Assembly: GCA_024690445.1 (NCBI GenBank) | Contig: JAILPD010000064.1 | Span: forward strand, 1 to 27,651 | Direction of reading: 5' to 3' | Length of the DNA stretch: 27,651 nucleotides | Source: Acholeplasmatales bacterium | GTDB taxonomy: Bacteria; Bacillota_I; Bacilli_A; Acholeplasmatales; Anaeroplasmataceae | Shown here: positions 15,209-22,976 of the stretch, piece after piece | Layout of the letters: every line of letters starts with the position of its first letter | How positions within the stretch are numbered: the stretch's first letter is position 1 | Position numbers and translations under genes: made by a program | The notes under the pieces: generated by a model | Database searches by the model: none | What the model saw: the letters and a program-made list of their open reading frames with translations, nothing else | Told to the model about the DNA's origin: nothing

Positions 15209-17200
15209 CTAGCATGGCCAGCCTTCATTGATTATAGAATATTTAGATTCAAATAATCTACTATATGATTCCTCAGATAAATATGGCATCAATGGATAAA
15301 TGACAGATAAATATGATAGAATCTGTTCTTCTGTCAATTTATTATTTAATATAACTCTATTGCTGAATTCTAGTACTAATCTAGTATATTCACTAACTCT
15401 ATTTTCATTTAAATACATCTTAGATTTATTTTCTAAATCAAAGAATTCATAATCTAATTTATTTTCAGATACATAAGTAGGATTTAATACAGTAATAGAT
15501 ATCTTTTTAATAAATTCATCTACTTCTTTTAAAATATCCTCATCATAAATAAAATCTTCATCTATTTTACTCATCATAAAATATGCTCTAATCGCATCTG
15601 GTGAATATTTATCACATAGCTTATCAACATCGAGCATATTGTTATTTGATCTTTTGATATTATCATGATCTTTATCATATGTATCAGGTATTATCTTTAC
15701 ATTTTTAATTAATCTTGGAGTAAATGGAGCCTCACGTCTAATTATATTATTAATAATAATTGGCATTAATATACCAGCATAAATAATATCTTCACTAACG
15801 GATAATTGTTTTATTTCACCCCAGCTAATAAATTCATCAATTGCTATCTTAGAAAACATTGATTCATTAGAACCAATTTCATCATATAAGATTGCTAAAA
15901 TAGGTGCCATACCAATTGTGAATAATGAATTAATAGTTCCACTCATTATATTACCAGGAACATCACATTTTTCATTTAAAACTGGTCTAAATTGAACTGA
16001 AAATGATAGTGGTAAAAAATCCTTCAAAGAATAAAGTTTACCATCATCATTTAAAAATGGAAATAGTGCACCAAAAGGATCTTGTGACGACAATAATATA
16101 TCCTTATGAAAATATTCCTTTTTAGATACAGCTAAACCACCATCAGTAAAAGCTAATGTAATGGCTAAATTAGCTTCCTTTTCTATCATTCCATTTAAAA
16201 AGTCAGAATTGATTAATAACCCATCTTCATCTAATATATCAATTACCTCAAAGCCTTCATTTAAAGCAAATACCTTATCATCTGAATTGATAAAAGGATT
16301 ACCAGCGTAAATTGGGAAATTACGCATATCAGAAATAAGGATTGGAATCTTATTTCCTGTTAAAGGATTAGTACAATAATTTCCTGAATACACGTATAAC
16401 TGATCTCTTTTATTAATGTATGATTGAATATTATTTATTTCATTTGAATCACAAAGTGGCATTACATCAAGAAAATCCGGATTTAATAATATATATGTAA
16501 CTCCACCAATCATCCATGGATTTTCAAAAGAAATATTTAATTTAGTTCCAATAGATGTTTCAAGCTGAATATCTAATGTGTCTCTACCATCAAAAGCATC
16601 AATAAGCTTTTCTTTTATATTCTCATCGATATTTAATGATTTAATATCTTTAATTACATCATTTATAATAGAACCACATTTTAGTACAAAGCCTTTTATT
16701 TGGGTCTTTGTTGAATCTTCTGTTTTTACCATATAATCATAAATCTTTTTTGATTTACTATCTAAATAAGCTATTGTATTTTTATACTCAATATAGCCTC
16801 TTTCATATAATTCAATGAAATCAAGCTGTAAATTAGATAGATATTCATCATGACGCATATCCATAATCTTTTGGTCATTTACACCAATGCCAAGTTTTAG
16901 CATCTGATTTAAGAATGTCTTACTAATATTATCATTTAATACATTAGCAGATTTTCTTGATTCAATAAATGATGATTCAGCTAATGTATTAAATCCAACA
17001 GGATATAAAACATTTTTATTTAATAATCGTTCATAACGAGCAATAACGTCACCATATAAAAGTGGTCTTATATTACCAGTTTGAAATCCATATTTATTGG
17101 CAGTTGGAAAAGAGGAAAAAATATAGCATTTTTCCTTTAGATGATCATTATCAATTATAAAGTTTTTATCTTCTTGCCATTTTTTATAAGCATCATTCAT
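15209..17200 (-). CDS. Degenerate leucyl-tRNA synthetase paralogue, catalytic motifs lost
   Basis: A 663-residue protein that can be followed along LeuRS from end to end. Residues 25-85 match the LeuRS N-terminal Rossmann start (GDVIARYERLLNKNVLYPVGF). Residues 210-355 match the CP1 editing domain (GVTYILLNPDF, NPLTGNKIPI). Residues 514-545 match the KMSKS region and the following YSPDAIRAYFMMS. The last 130 residues match the helical anticodon-binding domain, ending exactly at the conserved PWP position (here GWP). HxGH is QTGN (40-43), TTRPDT is about ENPWMI (226-231), SRQRYWG is SSQDPFG (371-377) and KMSKS is NIKRS (514-518). The C-terminal LeuRS domain is absent; full LeuRS has about 800 residues or more. 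It should not activate leucine or charge tRNA. The frame is open throughout, with AAAGGAGATC before the ATG, so it is not a decaying pseudogene. Its neighbours are ACP, acyltransferase and GT8. Function is unknown. Confidence 0.9.
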   Translation of the reverse strand: MNDAYKKWQEDKNFIIDNDHLKEKCYIFSSFPTANKYGFQTGNIRPLLYGDVIARYERLLNKNVLYPVGFNTLAESSFIESRKSANVLNDNISKTFLNQMLKLGIGVNDQKIMDMRHDEYLSNLQLDFIELYERGYIEYKNTIAYLDSKSKKIYDYMVKTEDSTKTQIKGFVLKCGSIINDVIKDIKSLNIDENIKEKLIDAFDGRDTLDIQLETSIGTKLNISFENPWMIGGVTYILLNPDFLDVMPLCDSNEINNIQSYINKRDQLYVYSGNYCTNPLTGNKIPILISDMRNFPIYAGNPFINSDDKVFALNEGFEVIDILDEDGLLINSDFLNGMIEKEANLAITLAFTDGGLAVSKKEYFHKDILLSSQDPFGALFPFLNDDGKLYSLKDFLPLSFSVQFRPVLNEKCDVPGNIMSGTINSLFTIGMAPILAILYDEIGSNESMFSKIAIDEFISWGEIKQLSVSEDIIYAGILMPIIINNIIRREAPFTPRLIKNVKIIPDTYDKDHDNIKRSNNNMLDVDKLCDKYSPDAIRAYFMMSKIDEDFIYDEDILKEVDEFIKKISITVLNPTYVSENKLDYEFFDLENKSKMYLNENRVSEYTRLVLEFSNRVILNNKLTEEQILSYLSVIYPLMPYLSEESYSRLFESKYSIINEGWPC

Positions 17201-17215
17201 AATGATCTCCTTTCC

Positions 17216-17242
17216 AAAATAAAAGGGCTATTTACTAGCCCT
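17216..17242 (-). terminator. Terminator-like hairpin between ACP and the LeuRS-like gene
   Basis: A perfect seven-pair stem (17224-17230 with 17236-17242, AGGGCTA/TAGCCCT) with a five-base loop is followed on the minus strand by TTTTATTTT. It lies in the 47-base gap after the ACP stop. No separate promoter is evident before the next gene, so it probably acts as a partial terminator that leaves ACP in excess. Confidence 0.7.
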
Positions 17243-17247
17243 ATCAT

Positions 17248-17481
17248 TTATTTCGTATTTGCCTCAATGTAATCTACAATATTCTTAACAGTAAGCATTG
17301 ATTGAGCATTGTCTTCGTCAACAGTTATACCAAATGTATCTTCAATATCCATTACGATTTGTACAGCGTCGATTGAATCAGCACCTAAATCGTCTCTTAA
17401 ATTTACATCTAATGTTACCTGTTCAGGTTTGCAGTTTAATTCTGAAACAATAATCTTTTTTACTTCCTCAAATACATCCAT
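17248..17481 (-). CDS. Acyl carrier protein
   Basis: A 77-residue acidic helical carrier. The phosphopantetheine site is S36 in GADSIDAVQ. The rest (NLRDDLGADS, VMDIEDTFGITV, TVKNIVDYIE) is standard ACP. It carries acyl chains as thioesters in the cytoplasm. The start is the ATG at 17481; an in-frame ATG five codons earlier is part of the ATGGAGGA sequence that serves as Shine-Dalgarno. A good promoter lies directly upstream, overlapping the end of pheB, and a terminator-like hairpin follows. It is not in a fab cluster, so it may be the general fatty-acid ACP or one dedicated to the LeuRS-like/acyltransferase/GT8 genes downstream. The sequence alone does not decide this. Confidence 0.95.
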   Translation of the reverse strand: MDVFEEVKKIIVSELNCKPEQVTLDVNLRDDLGADSIDAVQIVMDIEDTFGITVDEDNAQSMLTVKNIVDYIEANTK

Positions 17482-17502
17482 TTTTGTTTCCTCCATATTA
17501 AA

Positions 17503-17531
17503 ATTATAACAAATTAATATTTGTTATTCAA
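17503..17531 (-). promoter_or_regulatory. Promoter of the acyl carrier protein gene
   Basis: On the minus strand TTGAAT (17531-17526), a 17-base spacer and a perfect TATAAT (17508-17503) are seen. The -35 box overlaps the last codons of pheB. The start of transcription would fall near 17496, giving a leader of about 15 bases that just holds the GGAGGA site. Confidence 0.78.
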
Positions 17532-17955
17532 CGGCTAATAATAAAACATCAATTACATTTGTTCCTGTCTTTAATTCAGTAATTAATTGTTGAACTGATA
17601 TCTCCATATTATTAATAGAAATAGTCATTGTAATAAATGCTATATTATGAACCGGAACTTCTTGATTAATAGCTAAGATATTAGCCTTTTGTGCAGCAAC
17701 ATCATTTAAGATAGTTGATAATGTTCCTGGTTCATCCTTAACCTTAAAGTTTAAAATTACTCTTTTACCAATTTTTGTTGAAGGACGATTTACGTGGTCC
17801 TTATATTTATAAAATGTTGAACGTGATAAGCCTATTTCCTTACAAGCTTCACTTACATTTGAACCGCTAGAAATCAAATCCTTAATTTGTATTACCTTCT
17901 CAAAATAATCAGGCAATACATTCTTATGGATAACATAGTACTCGTCATTTGTCAT
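17524..17955 (-). CDS. pheB: HTH and ACT domain protein, PheB family (UPF0735)
   Basis: A 143-residue protein with the PheB layout: YYVIHKNVLPDYFEKV at the start, a helix-turn-helix-like segment (about 33-55, VSEACKEIGLSRSTFYKYKD) and an ACT domain (about 66-143, LNFKVKDEPGTLSTIL). ACT domains bind amino acids, so it may sense threonine or a related amino acid and act on DNA or on a pathway enzyme. In Bacillus pheB lies next to pheA; here it is third in the threonine operon, which shifts the likely ligand. The ATG at 17955 follows GAGGAGG with seven bases between. It starts one base after the thrB stop codon. The in-frame TTG five codons earlier lies in the Shine-Dalgarno and is rejected. Confidence 0.88.
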   Translation of the reverse strand: MTNDEYYVIHKNVLPDYFEKVIQIKDLISSGSNVSEACKEIGLSRSTFYKYKDHVNRPSTKIGKRVILNFKVKDEPGTLSTILNDVAAQKANILAINQEVPVHNIAFITMTISINNMEISVQQLITELKTGTNVIDVLLLAVE

Positions 17956-17956
17956 A

Positions 17957-18814
17957 CTATTCCTCCTCAATTAAAACCCCAGAACCTATATTTGGAGTTC
18001 TAAGCTCATAGCCAAATTTCTTTAAATCCTCTAAAACCTCGTAATCATAAGCAATCGCAAGCATTGTTGAGCCAGACCCAGAAATGCATAAAGCGACATT
18101 TTTAGAATTACATAATTCTTTTACTTCATTGAACCCTTTAATTAACTTACCTCTATATGGCTCATGTAATTTATCATTAAATAAGTTGTTAATTAATTCT
18201 AAATCACCATCATTAAAAGCTCTTGGAATATTAACAATTCTAGATAAATTATTAACGATATCCTTATATGGTAATTCATGTGGTAATACACCACGTGCCA
18301 TTTCAGTTGATAATTCAAATGGTGGAATTATAGTTATAAACTTTAATTTATCAGATACCTTATATAAATTTGGATAATATTTATCTTCAATCTTATATGA
18401 AGCAACTAAACCACCATAAATTGCAGGTGCCACATTATCAGGATGTCCTTCTATTGATGCACAAATATCAAAGCATTCATTTATAGATAATGGATTACCT
18501 AATATATGATTAGCAGCGAATACTCCTCCTACTATTAGGCTTGAAGATGAACCTAAGCCTCTAGAAACAGGAATATCACCACTAAAGCCTATCTTAACAG
18601 GAATAGGCTTTTTATTTACTTTTTCAAATAATTTAACATATGAATCATATACTAAATTATGTTCCTTATTACAATACTTTTCCTCAAATCCATAAAACTC
18701 AAAATCATTAGATTTTTCAAATGTAAAAACATTTTGAATATCTAATGCTAGGCCTAACACATCAAAGCCTACACATAGATTCGCTGAAGTAGCATTTACT
18801 TTGACGCGAAACAT
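17957..18814 (-). CDS. thrB: Homoserine kinase
   Basis: It phosphorylates homoserine with ATP, the step before threonine synthase. The 285-residue product is a GHMP kinase: ATSANLCVGFD at 8-18, the phosphate-binding PVSRGLGSSSS (82-92), EGHPDNVAPAIYGG in the middle and SGSGSTMLAI near the end. The length is normal. Its ATG overlaps the end of thrC by 19 bases, with AAGGT upstream, so the two are translated together. Homoserine dehydrogenase (hom) and aspartate kinase are not in the window. Confidence 0.95.
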   Translation of the reverse strand: MFRVKVNATSANLCVGFDVLGLALDIQNVFTFEKSNDFEFYGFEEKYCNKEHNLVYDSYVKLFEKVNKKPIPVKIGFSGDIPVSRGLGSSSSLIVGGVFAANHILGNPLSINECFDICASIEGHPDNVAPAIYGGLVASYKIEDKYYPNLYKVSDKLKFITIIPPFELSTEMARGVLPHELPYKDIVNNLSRIVNIPRAFNDGDLELINNLFNDKLHEPYRGKLIKGFNEVKELCNSKNVALCISGSGSTMLAIAYDYEVLEDLKKFGYELRTPNIGSGVLIEEE

Positions 18815-20220
18815 TTTATCTTACCTTCAACAACAGAATTTGCATCCTTAAGCTCAACAACATCACGCTTAACAGCTGGATAATTTAATACCTTTGGAAT
18901 TTCAATGCCAAACTTTTCAGATAAAACCTTAACTGATTCTAATGACTCATCAGCAGGTACACCAAAGGCAGCTAATACAGATTGAGGGAACTTAAATGGT
19001 GAAGCTGTTGATACAACAACAACCTTTTCACTATTTCTTGTTTCCTTAGCATAAATTGAATATGCATTGTAGCTACATGCAGTATGTGGATCAATTAAAT
19101 AATTATATTTATCATAAACATTCTTAATTACATTTAATGTTTCTTCTTCATTTGTTGAATAAGCATAGAAATAATTATATGGATTATTGAAGTTATATTC
19201 TCCCTTTTCCTTTAAGCTCTTCATTAACTTAGAAGTCTTATCTGTATCATTCATAGATGCATAATAAATAAATCTTTCTAAATTTGAAGATATAAGGATA
19301 TCCATAGATGGAGAATTAGTCTTATAGAATGGTCTATTCTTATTGTATTTACCAGTTAAGAAATATTCAGTTAATACATTATTCTTATTTGAAGCACAAA
19401 TTAAATTCTTTACAGGAAGGCCAATCTTCTTAGCTAAGAAACCAGCCAAGATATTTCCGAAATTACCTGTTGGAACACAGAATGTAATTTCTTCTCCTGC
19501 CTTAATCTCTCTTTTTCTAACTAAATTAATATATGAATAGAAATAATAAACTACTTGTGGTACTAAACGAGCAATATTAATTGAGTTAGCACTTGAAATA
19601 GATAAATCCTTATGTGTATTAAAGAACTCCTTAACAAAATTTTGACAATCATCAAAATTACCATTGATAGCTAATACAGCTGCGTTATCACCCTTAAATG
19701 AGCACATTTGAGCCTCTTGAACAGGTGATACACCACCATTTGGATATAATACAACAATAGACATACCATCAACTGGAGTAAATCCATTTAAAGCAGCTCC
19801 ACCAGTATCACCTGATGTTGCAGTTAAAATTGTAATATTCTTCTTATAACCTAACTTCTTCTTTGATAACTTCATTAATCTAGGAAGTACAACTAATGCT
19901 AAATCCTTAAATGCTAAAGTTGGTCCATGGAACAACTCTAAGAAATAAGCATTATCACACTTATGTAAATCAACTACCTCTTTAATATCAAATGTTGAAT
20001 AAGCTTCATCAATTTCCTTTTTAATCTCATCATATGAGAATTCAGGGAAAAAGGCATTTAATATTTTGGCAGCCATTGCCTGATAATTATCATTAATCAA
20101 ATCTTTATAATTAACTGATGGCATGAAGTCTAAAACATATAATCCACCATCATCTGCTAGTCCATTTAATATAGCCTCTGGGCTTGATACATTCTTTGTT
20201 CCTCTAGTACTATGAAACAT
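18796..20220 (-). CDS. thrC: Threonine synthase
   Basis: A PLP enzyme that converts O-phosphohomoserine to threonine. The 474-residue product has the long-form layout: FHSTRG at the start, LADDGGLYVLDFMP (21-34), and the PLP lysine K105 in FHGPTLAFKD. TATSGDTGGAALNGF and VPTGNFGNILAGF (phosphate-binding) follow. The start is the ATG at 20220, eight bases after GGAGG; the open frame continues nine codons upstream through that site to a TTG. It is the first gene of thrC-thrB-pheB. The predicted leader is about 26 bases, too short for a T-box or leader-peptide attenuator, so control should be at the promoter. Confidence 0.96.
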   Translation of the reverse strand: MFHSTRGTKNVSSPEAILNGLADDGGLYVLDFMPSVNYKDLINDNYQAMAAKILNAFFPEFSYDEIKKEIDEAYSTFDIKEVVDLHKCDNAYFLELFHGPTLAFKDLALVVLPRLMKLSKKKLGYKKNITILTATSGDTGGAALNGFTPVDGMSIVVLYPNGGVSPVQEAQMCSFKGDNAAVLAINGNFDDCQNFVKEFFNTHKDLSISSANSINIARLVPQVVYYFYSYINLVRKREIKAGEEITFCVPTGNFGNILAGFLAKKIGLPVKNLICASNKNNVLTEYFLTGKYNKNRPFYKTNSPSMDILISSNLERFIYYASMNDTDKTSKLMKSLKEKGEYNFNNPYNYFYAYSTNEEETLNVIKNVYDKYNYLIDPHTACSYNAYSIYAKETRNSEKVVVVSTASPFKFPQSVLAAFGVPADESLESVKVLSEKFGIEIPKVLNYPAVKRDVVELKDANSVVEGKIKCFASK

Positions 20221-20252
20221 AAATAAAACCTCCAATTTCAAAGTCAATTAAG

Positions 20253-20281
20253 ATTATATACTGATTAAGTATTTAATACAA
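20253..20281 (-). promoter_or_regulatory. Promoter of the threonine operon
   Basis: On the minus strand TTGTAT (20281-20276), a 17-base spacer and a perfect TATAAT (20258-20253) are seen. The start of transcription would lie near 20246. Confidence 0.78.
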
Positions 20282-20327
20282 GTGTTTTTTCTACACACAC
20301 AATAAAAAATAATTATTATTAATTAAT

Positions 20328-20352
20328 AATAAAAGACTACACGAGGTAGTCT
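20328..20352 (-). terminator. Terminator after the lipoprotein gene
   Basis: A perfect seven-pair stem (20334-20340 with 20346-20352, AGACTAC/GTAGTCT) with a five-base loop is followed on the minus strand by TTTTATTATT. It insulates the threonine operon. Confidence 0.75.
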
Positions 20353-20357
20353 CTATT

Positions 20358-20930
20358 TTATAACTTATCGATTGATTCAAGTGAATAATTTTCAATAACG
20401 TAATCTGTGATTGCACGGAATGAAATACCAGTTTCTACATTATTGCTTGAAGATGTAAATTTAGTTAACATCTTGTCATATCTTGCTGTATTAGATGTAT
20501 CCCAATATACATTACCTTCTCTATAACATACAGCAACTAAACCATATGTTGCATCATCAATTTCCTTTATACCAAGCTTTTCAACTGATTCTTTATGTAA
20601 AGATAATGATGCTAATGCTTCAGTGATATCTACATATAAGAAGATTCCCTTATAATTTAAATTGATAGCTTCCTCACAAATTCTTTGAACCTGTGTAACA
20701 CAAGCTTCTCTTTCAGGTGTACCCATGAATAATACAAAGCTCTTCTTATTATCTCTATAATTTTTTACCTGATCAACAGTTAGTACTTCAAATGAATAAT
20801 CAACATCAGTTTTTAGTTCAGCTTCGTGCTCATTATATTCACCAAAGAAATCATATGAACATGATGCTAAGCTTATTGTCATAACAAATGCTATAGCTAA
20901 AAGTGATAAAATTTTAACAAATTTTTTCAC
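20358..20930 (-). CDS. Lipoprotein with thioredoxin-like features, unknown function
   Basis: A 190-residue exported lipoprotein. The signal peptide has KK at the start, a hydrophobic core (about 5-19) and a lipobox LASC, with C24 as the lipidated residue. The remainder shows a pattern like a thioredoxin fold: KSFVLFMGTPEREAC (63-77), then a helix with C85, then GIFLYVDITEA, then a strand and turn (GLVAVCYREGNVYW). The CxxC pair is not present in its usual form, and only isolated cysteines (C77, C85) occur near that position. Redox activity is therefore doubtful; a binding or structural role is as likely. GGAGG lies nine bases before the GTG start at 20930; the TTG five codons earlier abuts the GGAGG site. 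It has its own promoter and terminator. Confidence 0.8.
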   Translation of the reverse strand: MKKFVKILSLLAIAFVMTISLASCSYDFFGEYNEHEAELKTDVDYSFEVLTVDQVKNYRDNKKSFVLFMGTPEREACVTQVQRICEEAINLNYKGIFLYVDITEALASLSLHKESVEKLGIKEIDDATYGLVAVCYREGNVYWDTSNTARYDKMLTKFTSSSNNVETGISFRAITDYVIENYSLESIDKL

Positions 20931-20960
20931 GTTAATTACCTCCAAACAAAATTCTTTTCT

Positions 20961-20989
20961 ATTATAAACGATAAATAACTTAATTTCAA
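20961..20989 (-). promoter_or_regulatory. Promoter of the lipoprotein gene
   Basis: On the minus strand TTGAAA (20989-20984), a 17-base spacer and a perfect TATAAT (20966-20961) lie about 30 bases before the GTG start. Confidence 0.78.
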
Positions 20990-21005
20990 GGATTTAAGCT
21001 TTTAT

Positions 21006-22976
21006 TTAATCCAAGTCATCCTTAGATATCAAATATTCTCCTCTATAATTAGAAAATGCATTTTCTGGGTATTTTAAATATTCTTTTTTAGGAGAAACAT
21101 ATTCTTCTGCCTTATATACCCAAAGCTCATTTGAATCCCAACATAATATTTCATCAATTCCATCTGAATCAATATCATAAACCTCAGATGAAGTAAATGG
21201 ATGAGAGTCATTTGGAAATTCTACTACTCTATCTAATTCATAATCTACTAAGCCACCATTTATGCCAGCATGTAACAGGGCTAGTGTATTAGTACCATCA
21301 TACATAACAGGTGTAATAACACTACCATTTCCACCAACTTCCATTTGCCTTAATAGATTGCCATTATAATCATAAATACAAACAATACCATCGCTACCCC
21401 AGAAAGCTGTTGCCATGATTTGTAATCCACTTCTATTTAAATCATATTTAGCAACACTTATTCTTTGAGCATGACCAATCTCATTATGCTTAAAGATAGT
21501 ACCATCTCTATTGATGATATTCATTCCCTCATTACCAGAGGCTAATATGAACTTCTCTTCTGTTTTATTTTTTAACTTAGCATAAATGATTTCATCAGTA
21601 TGATCACTATTCATTGGTAAGCTCCATATCATCTTACCATCAGAATTAATTAAATCATATCCTATTAATAATTCATCTTTTCCATCATTATCATAATCAA
21701 AGACATAAGGAAAATGACCAGTATTCTTATGATTATATCTAAATAATTCTTTAAAATTATTCTTATATGAGAATGCCCATACATTTTGATATCTATCCTT
21801 GATGATAAAATCGCCCTTATAACCTAATCCTTCGAAGTCAGCAACTCTAATTGCATCGACATTCAATCTATAATATGGCTCATTTTTAACATTAGGGTCG
21901 CCTTTAATAATTGGAGTTTTCATAGAAGCCTTCAATTTCTTAGTTAGCATATCAATAATTCTAACCTCAAAATTTCTAGCATATATAATTTCTAATCTAC
22001 CATCATTATCGATGTCTGCAATTTGAAAAGGTAAATCACAAGAAATCATTGTATTATCAAATGAATTATTAGGCTCACCAATAGTCCATAAAAGCTTACC
22101 ACTTTCATATTCAAATAATGAAATAGATGAAAGATGAGCAAAGGAATCTCTAATATATCTTTTTTGATGTTGAGCAAATAACAAATAAGTTTTCCCTTCA
22201 AACCTAGCAATTCTTAATTGTCTTCCAGTACCGCTCTTACCTAAATTTATCTTTTTGATACATTTTAATTTTGGATAATGACTTCTTTTTTCTTCTAATC
22301 TCTCATTTTCTTTTTCTAAATTAATTAAATGATCTTTATATTCTTCATCACTTAATTCAACAACTAAATTAGAAAATCTACATGATGCTTTAGAAATAAA
22401 AGCAATATTTCTACCCTTAACATAATCTATTTTTTCATTAATAACTAATTCATCATTTAAATAAATTAATGCATTATTAGAAACATTAACCTTGATTTTA
22501 TAATCGATTGAATCATCAAATTTTATTTTAATAGATTTTATTACATCGATAGTTTCTTCATTTCTTCTAATAAGCTTTAATTCATCATATTCTAAAACAA
22601 CACCATAATAATATCTAGATGTTAAATATGAAAAGGCAATACCAGAATAGCTATCTACTTCAAATTGTCTTACATTAAAGCTTAAAGAAAAATTACTAAA
22701 TATCTTTTGTTTATGTACTAATGTAGAACAAACATTTACAAAAGCTCCTTTAGTATTATCTCCTCTATTTTGTTCTAAATAATGAATTCCATTATCCTCA
22801 GTAATAAGCCAACTACCATCTAAGCTTCTCCACTGATGTAAAGCAATTGGATCATAAAAATTTCCAAAATAGCCATCATAATCAATATGGTGGTATTCAC
22901 CTAAGGCAGTATGACCCTTATCATATGGAAGCTCTCCAATTTTAAAATCATTAAAATCTTCATTAATAAAAATCAT
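21006..22976 (-). CDS. Cytoplasmic concanavalin-like plus beta-propeller protein (FG-GAP type, PL11-like)
   Basis: A 656-residue protein without signal peptide or membrane span. Residues 1 to about 210 look like a concanavalin/LamG-type beta-sandwich (FSLSFNVRQFEVDSYSGIAFSYL, YKIKVNVSNNALIYLNDELV). A short charged helix (about 211-232) leads into a seven- or eight-bladed propeller-like region. That region has calcium-binding DxDxDG loops at D321 (DIDNDGRLEI), D428 (DYDNDGKDEL) and D601 (DIDSDGIDEI). The loops, GHAQ (501-504) and the ending FSNYRGEYLI recall FG-GAP and family 11 rhamnogalacturonan lyase propellers. A lyase activity is only a guess. The ATG at 22976 overlaps the stop codon of the HAD gene (TAATG). 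It is the last gene of a WYL-HAD-propeller operon. Confidence 0.75.
   Translation of the reverse strand: MIFINEDFNDFKIGELPYDKGHTALGEYHHIDYDGYFGNFYDPIALHQWRSLDGSWLITEDNGIHYLEQNRGDNTKGAFVNVCSTLVHKQKIFSNFSLSFNVRQFEVDSYSGIAFSYLTSRYYYGVVLEYDELKLIRRNEETIDVIKSIKIKFDDSIDYKIKVNVSNNALIYLNDELVINEKIDYVKGRNIAFISKASCRFSNLVVELSDEEYKDHLINLEKENERLEEKRSHYPKLKCIKKINLGKSGTGRQLRIARFEGKTYLLFAQHQKRYIRDSFAHLSSISLFEYESGKLLWTIGEPNNSFDNTMISCDLPFQIADIDNDGRLEIIYARNFEVRIIDMLTKKLKASMKTPIIKGDPNVKNEPYYRLNVDAIRVADFEGLGYKGDFIIKDRYQNVWAFSYKNNFKELFRYNHKNTGHFPYVFDYDNDGKDELLIGYDLINSDGKMIWSLPMNSDHTDEIIYAKLKNKTEEKFILASGNEGMNIINRDGTIFKHNEIGHAQRISVAKYDLNRSGLQIMATAFWGSDGIVCIYDYNGNLLRQMEVGGNGSVITPVMYDGTNTLALLHAGINGGLVDYELDRVVEFPNDSHPFTSSEVYDIDSDGIDEILCWDSNELWVYKAEEYVSPKKEYLKYPENAFSNYRGEYLISKDDLD

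Noticed and set aside
15209..17200. The LeuRS-like gene as the cell's working leucyl-tRNA synthetase or as a pseudogene
   Set aside because: Working synthetase: the ATP-binding, editing and KMSKS sites are all replaced and the C-terminal domain is missing. Pseudogene: 663 codons are open, the ribosome site is strong and the fold landmarks are kept.
20221..20333. T-box, riboswitch or leader peptide before the threonine operon
   Set aside because: The promoter sits about 35 to 60 bases before the thrC start, leaving a leader of about 26 bases; no Thr/Ile-rich peptide or antiterminator is seen.
20970..21010. Hairpin after the propeller gene (GGATT...AATCC) as its terminator
   Set aside because: The stem is short and imperfect and no T tract follows on the minus strand. 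The propeller operon therefore has no clear terminator before the lipoprotein gene.
21006..22976. Firm call of rhamnogalacturonan lyase for the propeller protein
   Set aside because: Only the calcium-loop propeller pattern supports it. There is no signal peptide, and the PL11 catalytic residues could not be placed by eye.
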